Source: Platerodrilus igneus
Lineage: Eukaryota > Arthropoda > Insecta > Coleoptera > Lycidae
Direction of reading: 5' to 3'
NCBI GenBank assembly: GCA_036346225.1
Contig: JARFIW010001082.1
Location: 5,146,001-5,210,000 of the forward strand
DNA: 64,000 nt
Shown: piece after piece, positions 11,061 through 22,629 of the stretch
How positions within the stretch are numbered: the stretch's first letter is position 1
How the letters are laid out: every line of letters starts with the position of its first letter
Made by a program: the position numbers and the translations under genes
The notes under the pieces: generated by a model
Told to the model about the DNA's origin: nothing
The model's input: the letters and a program-made list of their open reading frames with translations, nothing else
The model's database searches: none

Positions 11061-13105
11061 CCGTGGTTCTCTTGTAAAAGCCTGTCCTGAGAGAAAAAAA
11101 AACATTCGAGCCCCAACGTTGGGCCGTCATAAATTGCCGTGGAACTCGCTCTAATTTAGTACTTTCTCAAAAACCATTCGAAAATTTTTGTAAATTTTCA
11201 AAACTCGAAAATTGCACATGATAGAAAAATTTTCAAAATTTAATTAATTCAAAAAAATATATTTCTTACCCGTTTTCCTCTCTTCCTCGGTTGAATTGCC
11301 AATTTTCTGCAACTGCTTCCGGCTAGCTCAGTTGGACCTCCTCTTGGATATCTAGATTCACTCTCATATTCTCTTTCGTTCACGCACATTCCCAATAAAA
11401 CCATAAAATACAACACACATACGATCTTTTATTTATCACTATTTACAAATAAAATTCAATATTATCCACATTTCAGTGATCAAGTTACACCTCAATAAAT
11501 CCTATTTTGTAATGTCCTGTATTTTAATTTAAATTATCAAACACATAGAATGTACCCGGTGTAAATGGGCCCTGAGTAATACCTTATTTCTCATTCCTTC
11601 TTTATAATTTATTTTAAATCCACTTAAACTCTGGAGTATGGTGAGCTCATGATAACCCAGTTAATTATGAATAATGTATGCTCTTATACTTTGCATACTC
11701 TTACAACAAACTAAAAAAAAACAACCCATGTCCTCTTCACAAAATTTAACTTCCTGATGGAACGTTAATAAGCTTTATATACACCTTCAGATTTTTATTT
11801 AAATACCATAATAAAGTTAGTTATACGTATTATGTTCAATACGCAAAATAATGCACACTACCTTCAAAATTCACTCTCATACGTCACCCAATATTCATAG
11901 TTTATGGTTTATAACAAGATCTCTGCTCCGTTGACGATGCCGTGTATTTGCTTCTTTCTGGTCTGCAGGCCGTAGCTATTAGAAGAAGAACCCCATTTAA
12001 GTTAAACTGCTAGCGCTGCCTTCACGGTGTATCCAATTTCCAAATCCAAATTAATTATACTTCTTTTATAATTATTTAATTTAGTCCACGTTACACAACG
12101 TCACTACACGAGTTTGTTAACAAAATATAGGTGATACCTCAATAAAACCTAAACTCGGCACAACCCGCGTACAAATTATGAGGCTAACACCGTGTAATAT
12201 AATTTAAAATAATTTTATTATACTTACAAACTCGTGGTAACTTTCATACGTAGTCTGAAGCGATCAAAATATTAAGGGTTTTTATTATATTTTCCAAAAG
12301 TATTTATACAGTTTATGCTGCCACCTCCTGGACGCATTTCATCCGAAGTCCTTCATCTACAATAACACGTTCTTAAAATTTTGAGCTCAACCGATTTCTA
12401 AGTCAACGAAATTCAGCGCACCGTTACGATCTTTTCCGAAAATTAATCTACACTATCCTCGTGTCTGTCTGATGTTCAACTAGCAATATCGACAAATCGT
12501 CTATCCATTGACGTTCCACAAATCCCGCCTATCCTAACGCTGTCCCTTGCTTATGCATTTTCTACGTCTCTTTCTCACCTTGCTTGAGTGGTAGAAATCG
12601 ATATTCCAGACCGCGTTCTACAACTCCATGTGGACCCCAAAATATAGGTGCTTTAAATAACCGCTCATTAGCATTTAATGGGAAAACATTCGACCGTTTA
12701 CCCGATATTCTTTGAACTTGTTTGTTATCTATAAAAATAAGTGGAATTCTACATTTAGAAAATACGCAGGTGCTTAATTAACCGACGTTTTAACACAACA
12801 TTCCTAGGAGCTTCTTTTCATGGTATTTCAACCCAACCGATTTATTTGTTTGTTATAACGAACGCTATTCGCCTTGGATTTATTGATTTTTCATGCTTTT
12901 ATGCATGTTATACGTAAATAACCGTTTAATTAAACTTAATTAAATTAATAAATTAATTGCATTGGCTTCTACCATTTATTTTCTTTGCAAACCTACTAAA
13001 TTTTAATCATTATTTGTAAAATTTTGTTAATACCTGTTACTTAAAAATGAACTAACTGGAATAAATTTCGCACGTAATTTCTGGTTGTTTCCTTTATACA
13101 GGGTG
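11060..13105 (-). mobile_element. LTR-like unit 1 (minus)
   Basis: Non-coding unit of about 2.05 kb. In its own sense (minus) it has a TATA box (complement of 12301-12308, TATAAATA), conserved flanks around CAAAATTTTAAGAA, a segment with GGGTTATCATGAGCTCACCA (near 11640-11670), an AATAAA-type sequence, and at its end, next to CCACGGCAA, a tRNA-Lys-like primer site (complement of 11105-11129, core GCCCAACGTTGGGGCTCGAA). This arrangement (promoter, polyadenylation signal, primer site) is that of an LTR with the start of the internal region. It aligns with unit 4 in the same orientation and with units 2 and 3 in inverse. Confidence 0.6.
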
Positions 13106-15318
13106 TTTTGAAATTGTTTTGTTTATATTTACCTTTAACCCTTTAAAACCACTATAATATATTACTCATATTTAGACCAGGGTAGAAAATTAAATAATCA
13201 CATCAAATAAGTTTAATCACCGTGTAGAAGCTTTGGGAAGAGGTACGCTTTATTAAAACCGTGAAGCATAAAAGGTTATTAGTTTCATTAAACATAAGAG
13301 ATTTAAATCATGTACAAGACGCTTTATATCAAAAGAAACAGTATTAACAAGCTCTACGGGTAATGTAATTATTCCTAAACAAATGGAAATTACGTGCAAA
13401 ATTTATATTAATTAACTCTATTTTAAGTAACCGGTAGTAAAACAAAGTGTACACATAATAATTAATAGTTAACTTGTATTCGCTAAAAATGAAAGGATAG
13501 AAGTCAATTTTAATTGGAGTTAATTAAACCATTATTAATAATAAGCATAAAAGTGTGAAAATCCAAGATTATAATACCAGAAAATAAAGCTCTGAGAATT
13601 AATATTATTTTGAACACCTGCGTAGTTTAAATATCACGTACGGCGAAAATTGGGTAGATAACAAATGGTTTCAAAGAATCTTGAAGAAACCGGGGCTTAA
13701 TATTCAAGAGAAGGTGCGATACGGGGTTATTAAACCCAGATAGGCCACATGGACTAAAATATAATCGATAATAAAGAATATCAATTTGCACCAATACGAA
13801 CAGGTTAGAAAAGGAAAGAGAAAATGCGTCAAGCAAAGACACATATAGTAAAAGGCGTGATTTAAGCAACGTCACGAGGGTCACAATTGGTTGAAAATAG
13901 GATGCAAATATCAGAGGTAGAAACAACGATTTCTGTACAAAATTAATTAGCTTTTCTCGGACATGTTTGCGTGCCGTGTGAGAATTTCTGTGTTTTAAAT
14001 GGGGCGAGTGAAAATTCGTAAAACCGACGCGCGAGCGACGGACTGGGAACATGGCATGAGAAATTCTTTAGAATTACCCGTTTTGGGAACAGACCGACAG
14101 ACAGGCTTTTGCTATATATACCGAGGTGAATATAAACAAGCTCTCTTAGACTTTTGACTATTCAATGCGTTAAAAGCTCTTACATCCGCGACTTGATTGA
14201 AGATGTTAAACAGTGCATTTTAGTTTGATAAAATAATTTAAAGTTTGCTCGTATATTTTAGTGATTCAAAATAGTTTGTTATTTACGTGCTAACATGAAT
14301 GTACTTCAGTGCACTTAGATACAAGGTAATAAAATTTAGTATCACTGTACCAATTAGCAAAATTTACAACGACAAATGTATACACAAAAGTAGGCAGTTT
14401 TGGCGTATATTGGTGAAAGACGCATGAATTTCTTTGCTATTTTTCGGGGGTGTTAATAATTAAATGGTTCAAATACGTGTCTGGATCCGCGAAACAAGGG
14501 TCAGATATACACAGATGAGTTCCGGAAAAGCCCAGAAACAACTTTAAATAAATGGTGATGGAGAAAATTTTAAAAGCGTTGAGAATTAGAAGCCGTAAAT
14601 ATAATCCTGTTGGAATGGTGTGATTAACTAAAGGGACGATGTACATTAAAGCTACGAGGACAGTAACCTTCAGGTAAATTATACTATTTTGTTTGACATT
14701 TTGGTGTGTGTTGATCAACTTTATTATACTATTTTGTTTGACATTTTTGTGTGTGTTGAATTACTTGATAATTGATTTACTTTAAATGGACATTAGTGAA
14801 ATTGTACTAACCATAAAATTTTAACTTTAAGATGAAATTTGCTTGTTTAAGTAGAAAGGGTATTTAGTATTGATGTTCGGGAATATGATGAAACTTTGGG
14901 TATGTCTTTGAGCTCAATTAGACGAACCTGGTTAATTAACGTAAAGGGGTGGTAGATGCTCCCTTTTTACTCTGCATATATTGTTATAGTAATTAGTAGG
15001 CATCCAACAAGGACTTTAATTCTGGATGCACATTAAAATGATAATAAAATTAATCTTGAAATTCTTTTTAAAACTGAATTTTATGCTGAAATTTAATTTG
15101 AAAATTTAATGTATTCTGAATATTGATGTAAATAGAGTTAACGTTGATGTTTGTGGTAGGAATGTGTTGTTTAATTTTATGAATGAGGAGGTTTATAAAA
15201 TTAGGTGAGCAGCCGAGGCGAAAACAGGATCACAGCAGTTTATGACGCCCAATCGGTGGGACTAAAATTTTTTTGTTGAAAGGACCCAGTTCCCGCATTC
15301 ACAGGAGAATATCACAGC
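13106..15318 (+). mobile_element. LTR-like unit 2 (plus)
   Basis: Same family as unit 1 but inverted and more diverged from unit 3. Landmarks: CGTGTAGAAGCTTTGGGAAG near 13220 (unit 4 has CGTGTAGAAGCTTTAGAG on its minus strand), AACACCTG near 13612, TATA box at 14113-14120 followed by AAGCTCTCT at about 14138, a degraded primer site TGACGCCCAATCGGTGGGAC at 15243-15262, and CACAGCAG just before (TA)n. The minus-strand open frames here (13627-14052 and 14437-14718) show no known motif and are not shared with the other units, so I do not call them genes. Confidence 0.55.
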
Positions 15319-15320
15319 AG

Positions 15321-15344
<24 letters not shown>
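15319..15344. repeat. (TA)n microsatellite
   Basis: Short TA run at the junction of units 2 and 3. Confidence 0.95.
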
Positions 15345-15351
<7 letters not shown>

Positions 15352-17390
15352 GGATTTAAAGGGTAAATAGGTGTAGACAATGAAATTTTAGCAACCGTGT
15401 ATATAAAAATAAGAGCAATTTATTTACGCGCCAAATTAATTAATTTATATAATGGAAACGGACGGGTATTAAGGTATTTTTTAGTTTAAATTGGAATGTG
15501 AAAATTACATAAGGGAAAAAAAGCTTTAAAGTACATAAAAGTTCAAGGATACGCATAATTAGTTATAATTTCTTTTAATTAAACGCATAAAAGCAAAAAG
15601 AAAATCAATAATTTCTAACGCAAATGTATTCGTTTTAAAAGCGAACGTTTATAGAAATAATACGAAGCAGAGAATCTAGGAATTGTTATTTTCAAACGGT
15701 CGATAATTTCAAGAAACACCTGTTGGTTAAATGTTACGTTCAGAGAATATTAAACGAACGTTAATATAGAATTCCATTAAAATTGTTTTCAACGGTCGAT
15801 TTGGATAAGCTGCTACAATAACAAGTTCTTTAAGGAGTGAGTGAAATGAACGATCGATAATATAAAACAGACAGAGAAAAATATAAATGAAGCGTTGGAT
15901 TGAAAGTAAGATATACACGTGCAAAAGCGATAGACAAATAGGATATCGATTTTCTGTAACTAGAGGGGTTCTAAAAGGAGACAACAGATATGCATAGAAC
16001 GGAGATATATAGCTAAGAGGTGGCGTGTCTAAACGACAGAAAATTATATCATTGGTTGACAGCCAACAGTTCTCGAGAAGTGCGCATACAAAAAGGTAGG
16101 GAACGAATTTCTATGTAAACAGCACGACGGATGAAAGAAATTTTTCAGAAATTATAGTCGGTTACGTTCAAAATTTTAAGAAACAGCTTTGAAAACAAGC
16201 TTTTCTCATGAAACGGGTTCCACTGGGGGGTTTTGGAATAATATAAATACACGAAAGAAGATATTAAAGCTCTCTTTCTCCTTCCATCGAGTTCTGAATA
16301 CGGGTTCAGTAAAGTTACGTTAGACATCTTATTTGAAACTATAAAAACTGTAGTAGCGGACCTCAAGTTATTAAAGTGATTGCACGAGTTAGTGCTTATC
16401 TAAATAAAAGGTACCGTTTCTACGACAAGGTTATTAAATGGATGCATGATATTTGGGGTAAGAGGAACTGAAGAAAATTTGTATGCGTGAAATATCTGGT
16501 ATGGAATGTTACTGTTGAAACGAAGCTAGTATCTTGGGAGAAGTACAATAGTAGCGGAGATATTAGATGGTGGGGATCTGTGGATCCTGGCATCAGCCTA
16601 GTAGATGGACACAACGACGAGGGGTTTCTGGTAGCTATCTCCAGCGGTGACGAAGAGTGAAGATGTCTCCAGTTAATAAATTTAAAATTTCTGTTTTATA
16701 TAAACATTTGTGGATATTTTGTGTTTGTGTTTGACTTGTTGGTGGCGTTTTTATTGTTTTAAAAAAACTTGTTTAAAAAGGTACATGTGCAGGACAATTT
16801 AATAACTTTGAGTATTGAAAAAGGGTTTATTGAAGATATATAAAAATTTATTCAGGCTATAAATTGTGGTTGTAAGGAGTAAACGGGTCTGTAAATTTGT
16901 TTTCATTAATGCAAGGTTTAAAAAGCATTTACTAAAATAAAACTGGGTTATAATGAGCTCACAATACACCAGTATGAAGTCAAATTAGGGTTACATGTGG
17001 GGCCCATCTACTCATATCTACTCGTATGTATTTAAAATCATTTGAAAATCAAGGACTTTAAAGCATTCAATAAATTGAGCTGGTATTAATTGTACCAAAC
17101 TGTTTGTACTCATTTGTAAATATTTTATCTGTTAATATTTGTAAATAAAAGGTTGTATGGTTGTTGTATTATTTTGGTAATTTCATTTGATGGTGTGTGT
17201 GTGTGAGAGGTATGTACGTAAAAATAGGTATTCAAGAAGAGGCCGATTGCTGAGCTAGCCAGGGTGAGCAGATAAATTTGAAGGCGTCCTAATAAAAGGG
17301 TAAGAAATTTTTTTTTTAATTTTTTTTAGAAAATTTTATGTTGGTCCAGGTGAGGCACGAATTTATAATAGTTCCACGGCAATATATATA
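15345..17390 (+). mobile_element. LTR-like unit 3 (plus)
   Basis: Left arm of a large palindrome; it aligns along its whole length with the complement of 17391-19557. Matches include AAGGATACGCATAATTAGTT near 15545, CAAAATTTTAAGAAA near 16170, the TATA box at 16242-16249 followed by TATTAAAGCTCTCT at about 16261, TGGGTTATAATGAGCTCAC near 16946, and GTTGTATGGTTGTTGTATTA near 17150. It ends at TTCCACGGCAATATATATA without a primer site of its own; the primer-site repeats that follow read on the other strand and belong to unit 4. Confidence 0.65.
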
Positions 17391-19554
17391 AATTGCAGTG
17401 AATTTCTCTGAAACAAATTCTCGCCCCACGAATTGGGCGGCAAAAAAGTGCAGTGGATTCCTCTAAAAATATCAGGAACGCCTTAGTGTCCCAGCGTCGT
17501 TGTGCCGTCATACAAATTTTCTGAAAATTTAATAAAAAAAAACAAATACCTCTGGAATGCCTCCTTATTTCTGCACACCCCCGCTAGCTGTAAATTCTGC
17601 TTCTTCTTGGATACCTACCATTCTAGGTTCATTCTTTCTCCCAAATACAGTCAAATGAAATTACCACTCAAATAATGCAACAAGACATACAACCTTTTTA
17701 TTTACACATATTAAAAAGTTTCCATTAGCAAGAAAATATTTACACATTTGTATATACAGTTTCATAAAATGTTACCATCTTAATCCTTAAACCTTTTAAA
17801 ATTTCATGATTACTATTTATTTCAACAATTTTATTTTAGACGAGTAGATGGGCCCGTCGTGCAACCCTAAATTGATTTTTATTTTGGTCTTATGGTGAGC
17901 TCAGTATAACCCAGTTACTCTAAATGCTTTTAAACATCGCATCTTTGTTTAAAACAAACGTAAAGACCCGTTTACTCCTTACAACAAAATGATGATGTTA
18001 TTTACTAACATTTTAAATAATAAATATCAATTGTCCTTCACATATATCCCTTCAAATAAATTTTATGGTAATAAAATACACCTCCAATAAAACACTCGAG
18101 CACAAAATACCAGCCCAAATGTTCAAGCAAAAGCAAGAAATTAATGTCATTACCTGGAGTAAGCTTCTTCCATCGTTACCTCTGAAGATGTGTTCCAAAA
18201 CCCTCGTCGTTGTGTCCATACGTTTCGTTGTTATACATCGATCCAACTCATTTTCACTTCGCTATCCAAATCTCTGTAACCGCCTTCAGTGTTTCTACCC
18301 CGATAATCGATAATTGTCTCAACTAAGCTTAACCTTCCGTAATCACTAAACTTCACGCATTCTTGTTTCAAATTTCTCGACTCGCTTACCCTAGTACCAT
18401 CCTTTCATTAGATCATTGCGTGTAATAACAACACCGTCTATAAGCCAGCACCCACTTGTGCAAATCACACTTTTAATAAATTATCGATGTACGTTACTAC
18501 CAGCGTTTTACACACTTTTACTTTTAGGATGTTGTATTGAAAGTCAACGAATAAGCGACGTACACGAATCAGTAAAACGTAAGAGCAAGTAAGTAAGAGA
18601 GCTTTAATACCTTTTCTAGTGTATTTATATGATTTTGTACACCCCTCGCGGACTCTATTTCCATCGAAAAGCTTATTTTTCAAAACAGATTCTACAAATT
18701 TTGTACGTAACAAACTTCTACGTCCGAAAATTCCCAGTCTACCTGTGCTTTTACATCGAAATCTGTTCAACAATATCTAACCGTTGCGAGCTTCCCAAAA
18801 TTTCTAGCATTCGACCAATTATATTGCTTTCCCCCAGTTTTAAACGTCTAACCCCTAGCTACCTTTCCTCGTCCAACTCATATTTACTGTCTCTTTTAGA
18901 ATCCCACTCAAGCAACAGAAAATCAATATTGTAGTTGACCTCCAAATCTACCGTGTACTCTAGACGAGTATTTTAACTAACGTTTTATTATACGTGTTTT
19001 CTGTCTGTTTTACATTATGGATATTTCATTTCACTTTGTCTTCAAAGCATTTGTTATTTTAGTCGCTTGCCGCATCGACCGTTACAAATCATTCTACAGA
19101 ATTCTGTGCCAACGTTCATTTAAGTTCTTTGAACTTGACATTTTAACTATCAGGTGTTTCTATGAAGCAAACTGTTTGTTTAAAATTATAATTCCGAGTT
19201 TTAGCATTTCTTAGAATTTGTGTAACGAACGTTTAGTTCCGTTAAATGGAAATATGCGTTTAAATTATTGATTTATTATACCCAACAGCTCCATTTCTTA
19301 TCTGATGCGCTTGATTTAAAATATTAAAACTAATTATGCGTATCCTTGCGTTTCATGTACTCTAAAGCTTCTACACGTTATGCAAATTTTAACATTCCAA
19401 TTTAGAAATACAAAAATATCTTATTATCCGTCCGTTTTCGATGTCAAACTAATTCATTTGGCACGTAAATAAATTGTTCCTATTTCCTATATACACAGTC
19501 GTTAAAAATTTATTATCTAGACCTATCTATCTTTCTTAACCTATAATTTCCACG

Positions 19555-19557
<3 letters not shown>
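17391..19557 (-). mobile_element. LTR-like unit 4 (minus)
   Basis: Right arm of the palindrome with unit 3. In minus sense: TATA box at 18622-18629, a GAGCTCACCATAAGACC-type block near 17890, an AAAAAGGTTGTATGTC segment near 17690, and two tandem degraded primer-site repeats at about 17417-17441 (GCCGCCCAATTCGTGGGGCG on minus) and 17485-17512. The outer end reads CCACGACAA next to (TA)n. Short open frames in it (18465-18773, 18629-18934) have no motif and overlap on both strands. Confidence 0.65.

Positions 19558-19604
<47 letters not shown>
19558..19604. repeat. (TA)n microsatellite
   Basis: About 46 bp of TA closing the outer end of unit 4. Confidence 0.95.
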
Positions 19605-19606
<2 letters not shown>

Positions 19607-20856
19607 GGTCGAATCTTTATATGACAAACGTGTGTAATTGTAGTAATTCATAGGATTGTTGGTCGTAACCAAAAAACAACTATTATGAAATAATCATTTA
19701 TTTATCAAGATCTAAAAATTAAAAATTAAGAGTGAAAACACAGTCATTAGCCTAAATAAAATAAAGAGACTTACACACAATTTGATATTAATGCATATAC
19801 TGCTTTAACATGAAAGAGAATCTCAAATAAAAATAAAATTAAGACTAAAAACAGCGTACAATACTGACGAACACAGACTAAGAACTAACGTATAGCAATT
19901 AAAGAAACTTCAACAACAAAGTATGTTTGTTTTATAACAGAGTTGATAAATACACCAGGTGATATAAAACAAACAGAAAACTTAATATACAACTATTACA
20001 AAGACATGAATGTGTAATGTGGATGAATTCGAATGAATCCTGTCCTTGATAAGCGCTTCTTTATATACAAATTGGTTCTTTTCGAGAATATACCACAATA
20101 ATCACGAACATTATTATGTAATCTTCGAGGAATGCCCAATTAACGTGTAAATTCGTGGAGCTTTATGACCCTCTTATCTCGTTCCAGCTACTATGGCGTG
20201 TTCCATATGTCCTTGTTTTACCTATGCACTATTGTTGTGCGTCGCATACTAATGCAGAAGATAATCGATTATTCCAGGAATTTTACGAGTTATTTTCAAT
20301 GTTCAAGCTGCTTCTTGAAAAAAAAATATTTACTTATTAATGGGTTATACGAATTCGACGTATTACTAAATTCCGATGACTCATCTTCTAGAAAGTTTAT
20401 TTATTTAGAATCAATTGCTACAATCAACGAGTTAATTAATTTACTTTGATTGCTTCTTAATGCAAAAGGGTTTGCGCTTTCTAGTAAGTATTTGCTTTCA
20501 GTATACAAAATTATTTATTAATTTTGGGGTTTTTAAATACACGTTGATTTTAGTTTCTCAAATTAAATGCGTAAAGCTGTACTTTTATGCTATTTACAGC
20601 AAATCAAATGCATTTTTATCTAAACTGTATTGATAATTAATAAGTAAAATAAACGACTTTGTATTAAAACGATCAGGTTTTACGTTGGCATTTAAATGCG
20701 CTTTACAGTAATCTTCTTGTTAATTATTGTTATGTATACGACTTACGTTACTTGTTATTTATTTAAAATACACTTATATTATACAGGATGATTATTTATA
20801 CATGTGCAATCTGCGTTTTTGCATTGTACATCAATGAATAAAGGTACGCTTGTATT
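19605..20856. other. no recognisable gene
   Basis: AT-rich; overlapping short frames near 20155-20449 (61 and 94 codons) have no motif. No repeat recognised. Confidence 0.4.
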
Positions 20857-21544
20857 ATACAAGACGTAACCAAGAATTTACGGACATTTCTGTTTTTTTC
20901 CGGATTCTATTATATTTTAGTTGGATTTATTTTTAGAATTTGTTTGAACTCGAAGGATCATTTAAAGGTCACGTGAAAGCTACTTCAATTTTTTTTTAAA
21001 CGGCACTCCCTATTTTTTATTACGTATTCGTGTAGCTGAACTCAAGAGTTTTCCAAAACACTATAAACAAATCACTTTTCATTAATTACTTTTCGAGTTA
21101 TAAGGCTTTAAAGTACAATACCGCCGGCATTAGCGTTAACAGAGATGCACTGTGGTCACATATCCTCATATCATTAATAATGTAATTCTTTCCGTTTCAG
21201 TCAACACCATTTGGATACTACCGAAGGTCTTCCTTACTTTTAAAAAGGAATTACTTTGACTTGATATACGAACAAGTTATTTACTACTTGTATGACAAAT
21301 ACAATCTGCATTTAGTATCATACATCTAATTTTAATATTTGTATCGGATGAATCCGACGTGCTGAAGATTTCGTTAAATAGTCGAATTAAAGCTTAAACC
21401 TTGCACTTTAAGTGCTACAAAATTGCACAATATTAAAAAATTAGGTGCTAGATACGAGATGCGGATTGTATTCGTCATACATGTTCGTACTTGTTCGTAA
21501 TATCAAGTCAAAGTAATTCATTTTGCTTCTTTTGAATTAAATGG

Positions 21545-22122
21545 TATGGTAAATCGTCAGAATTGCCGCTAATAGTGTGACGAGAATCCTCGCTGGATCC
21601 ATAATATCCACACACAGTATCCCCAAAAACAAAACGTGTGGGCGGATTTTTGCGAATGTGGTTTTTGTCGGACCATTCTTTATCGAAGGAAACTTAAATG
21701 CAAACATTTATTCAGATTTATTGCGAATTAAAATACTTCCTGCTATGACAATGTGTTTGACGAAAATATACAAAATATTTGGTTTCAACAAGATGGTACA
21801 CCTCCACAATATGCAGTAATAGTGCGTCAATATTTAACTAACACCTTTCGAAACCGATGGATACATAGGAAGACGTGGAGAGATAGAGTGGCCCTCTAGA
21901 TCAGCACATCTTTCTCCATTGAACTACTTTTTATGGGGGTATGTTAAAAACAATGTATACGTCACGCAACCTGCTAATTTCTCAGACCATAGGGAACGCA
22001 TACTGTACCAAATAAATCTTATCTCACCAGGAATGAGACGAAACGTTTTAAATGAATTTTATTTACGAATAGGTCATTGTCAATCAGCAGACGGAAGACA
22101 ATTTGAACATTTAATTCGGTAA
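21545..22122 (+). pseudogene. mariner-type transposase, C-terminal part
   Basis: Remnant of a Tc1/mariner-superfamily transposase. Visible: IFANVVFVGPFFIEGNLNA (21640-21700), a frameshifted FQQDGTPP-type segment near 21785-21800, RRGEIEWPSRSAHLSPLN (about 21865-21925), YFLWGYVKNNVYVTQPANF and RRNVLNEFYLRIGHCQSADG (near 22040-22100). In relatives the motif before FLWGYVK holds acidic residues (SPDLSPLDF); here the corresponding positions are His and Asn, so catalysis would fail even without the frameshifts and stops. The N-terminal helix-turn-helix part is not recognisable. Confidence 0.85.
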
Positions 22123-22128
22123 TAATCC

Positions 22129-22165
22129 GTTTACACACGCACGCACGCACACACACGCGCACGTG

Positions 22166-22214
<49 letters not shown>
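22129..22214. repeat. (CA)n microsatellite
   Basis: Interrupted CA/CG run just after the transposase remnant. Open frames of Cys-Val repeats on the minus strand derive from it. Confidence 0.95.
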
Positions 22215-22217
<3 letters not shown>

Positions 22218-22585
22218 AAGTATTTCGACCGTGCAACCTCCACGTGGTACATCGCGGTTAACGCTAATGCTTCGGTATTGTACTATAGTACGTACTATTG
22301 TACTATTGTACTTTTGAAGTCTCGAAAAACAATTGATGAAAAACGTTTGTTTATAGTGTTTTGGAAAGCTTTCGAGATTAGCTACAAGAATATGTAATAA
22401 AAATAGGGGATGCCGTTTAAAAAAAATTGCGGTAACTTTCACGTGACCTTCAAACGACTCTTCAAGATCAAACCAATGATACCGTCTTATAGCCCATTCG
22501 AAACCATACAATTTTTTCCTAAAGCATTTTTTCTAAAATGCTTCATTTTTGAGATATTCGACAGTTTCCAGACTTGTCTGACACC

Positions 22586-22590
<5 letters not shown>

Positions 22591-22620
<30 letters not shown>
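22591..22620. repeat. (TA)n microsatellite
   Basis: TA run abutting the right end of the mariner-type element. Confidence 0.9.

Positions 22621-22629
<9 letters not shown>

Larger units (their letters stand above)
20857..22590 (+). mobile_element. mariner-type transposon with long TIRs, decayed
   Basis: The right end (complement of 22240-22590) begins ACAGGGTGTCAGACAAGTCT and is the reverse complement, with gaps, of the left end (20857-21160). The best inner blocks are AAGGTCACGTGAAAG and CAAAACACTATAAACAAA, present in both. The terminal inverted repeats are thus about 300 bp, longer than in classical mariners. Between them lies a transposase remnant. The left end has lost about 30 bp relative to the right. 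Confidence 0.75.

Noticed and set aside
13627..14718. Minus frames of 141 and 93 codons in LTR-like unit 2
   Set aside because: No motif, opposite to the unit's sense, and not conserved in units 1, 3 and 4.
22019..22511. Minus frames with Cys-Val repeats
   Set aside because: They derive from the (CA)n run and the mariner-type inverted repeat.
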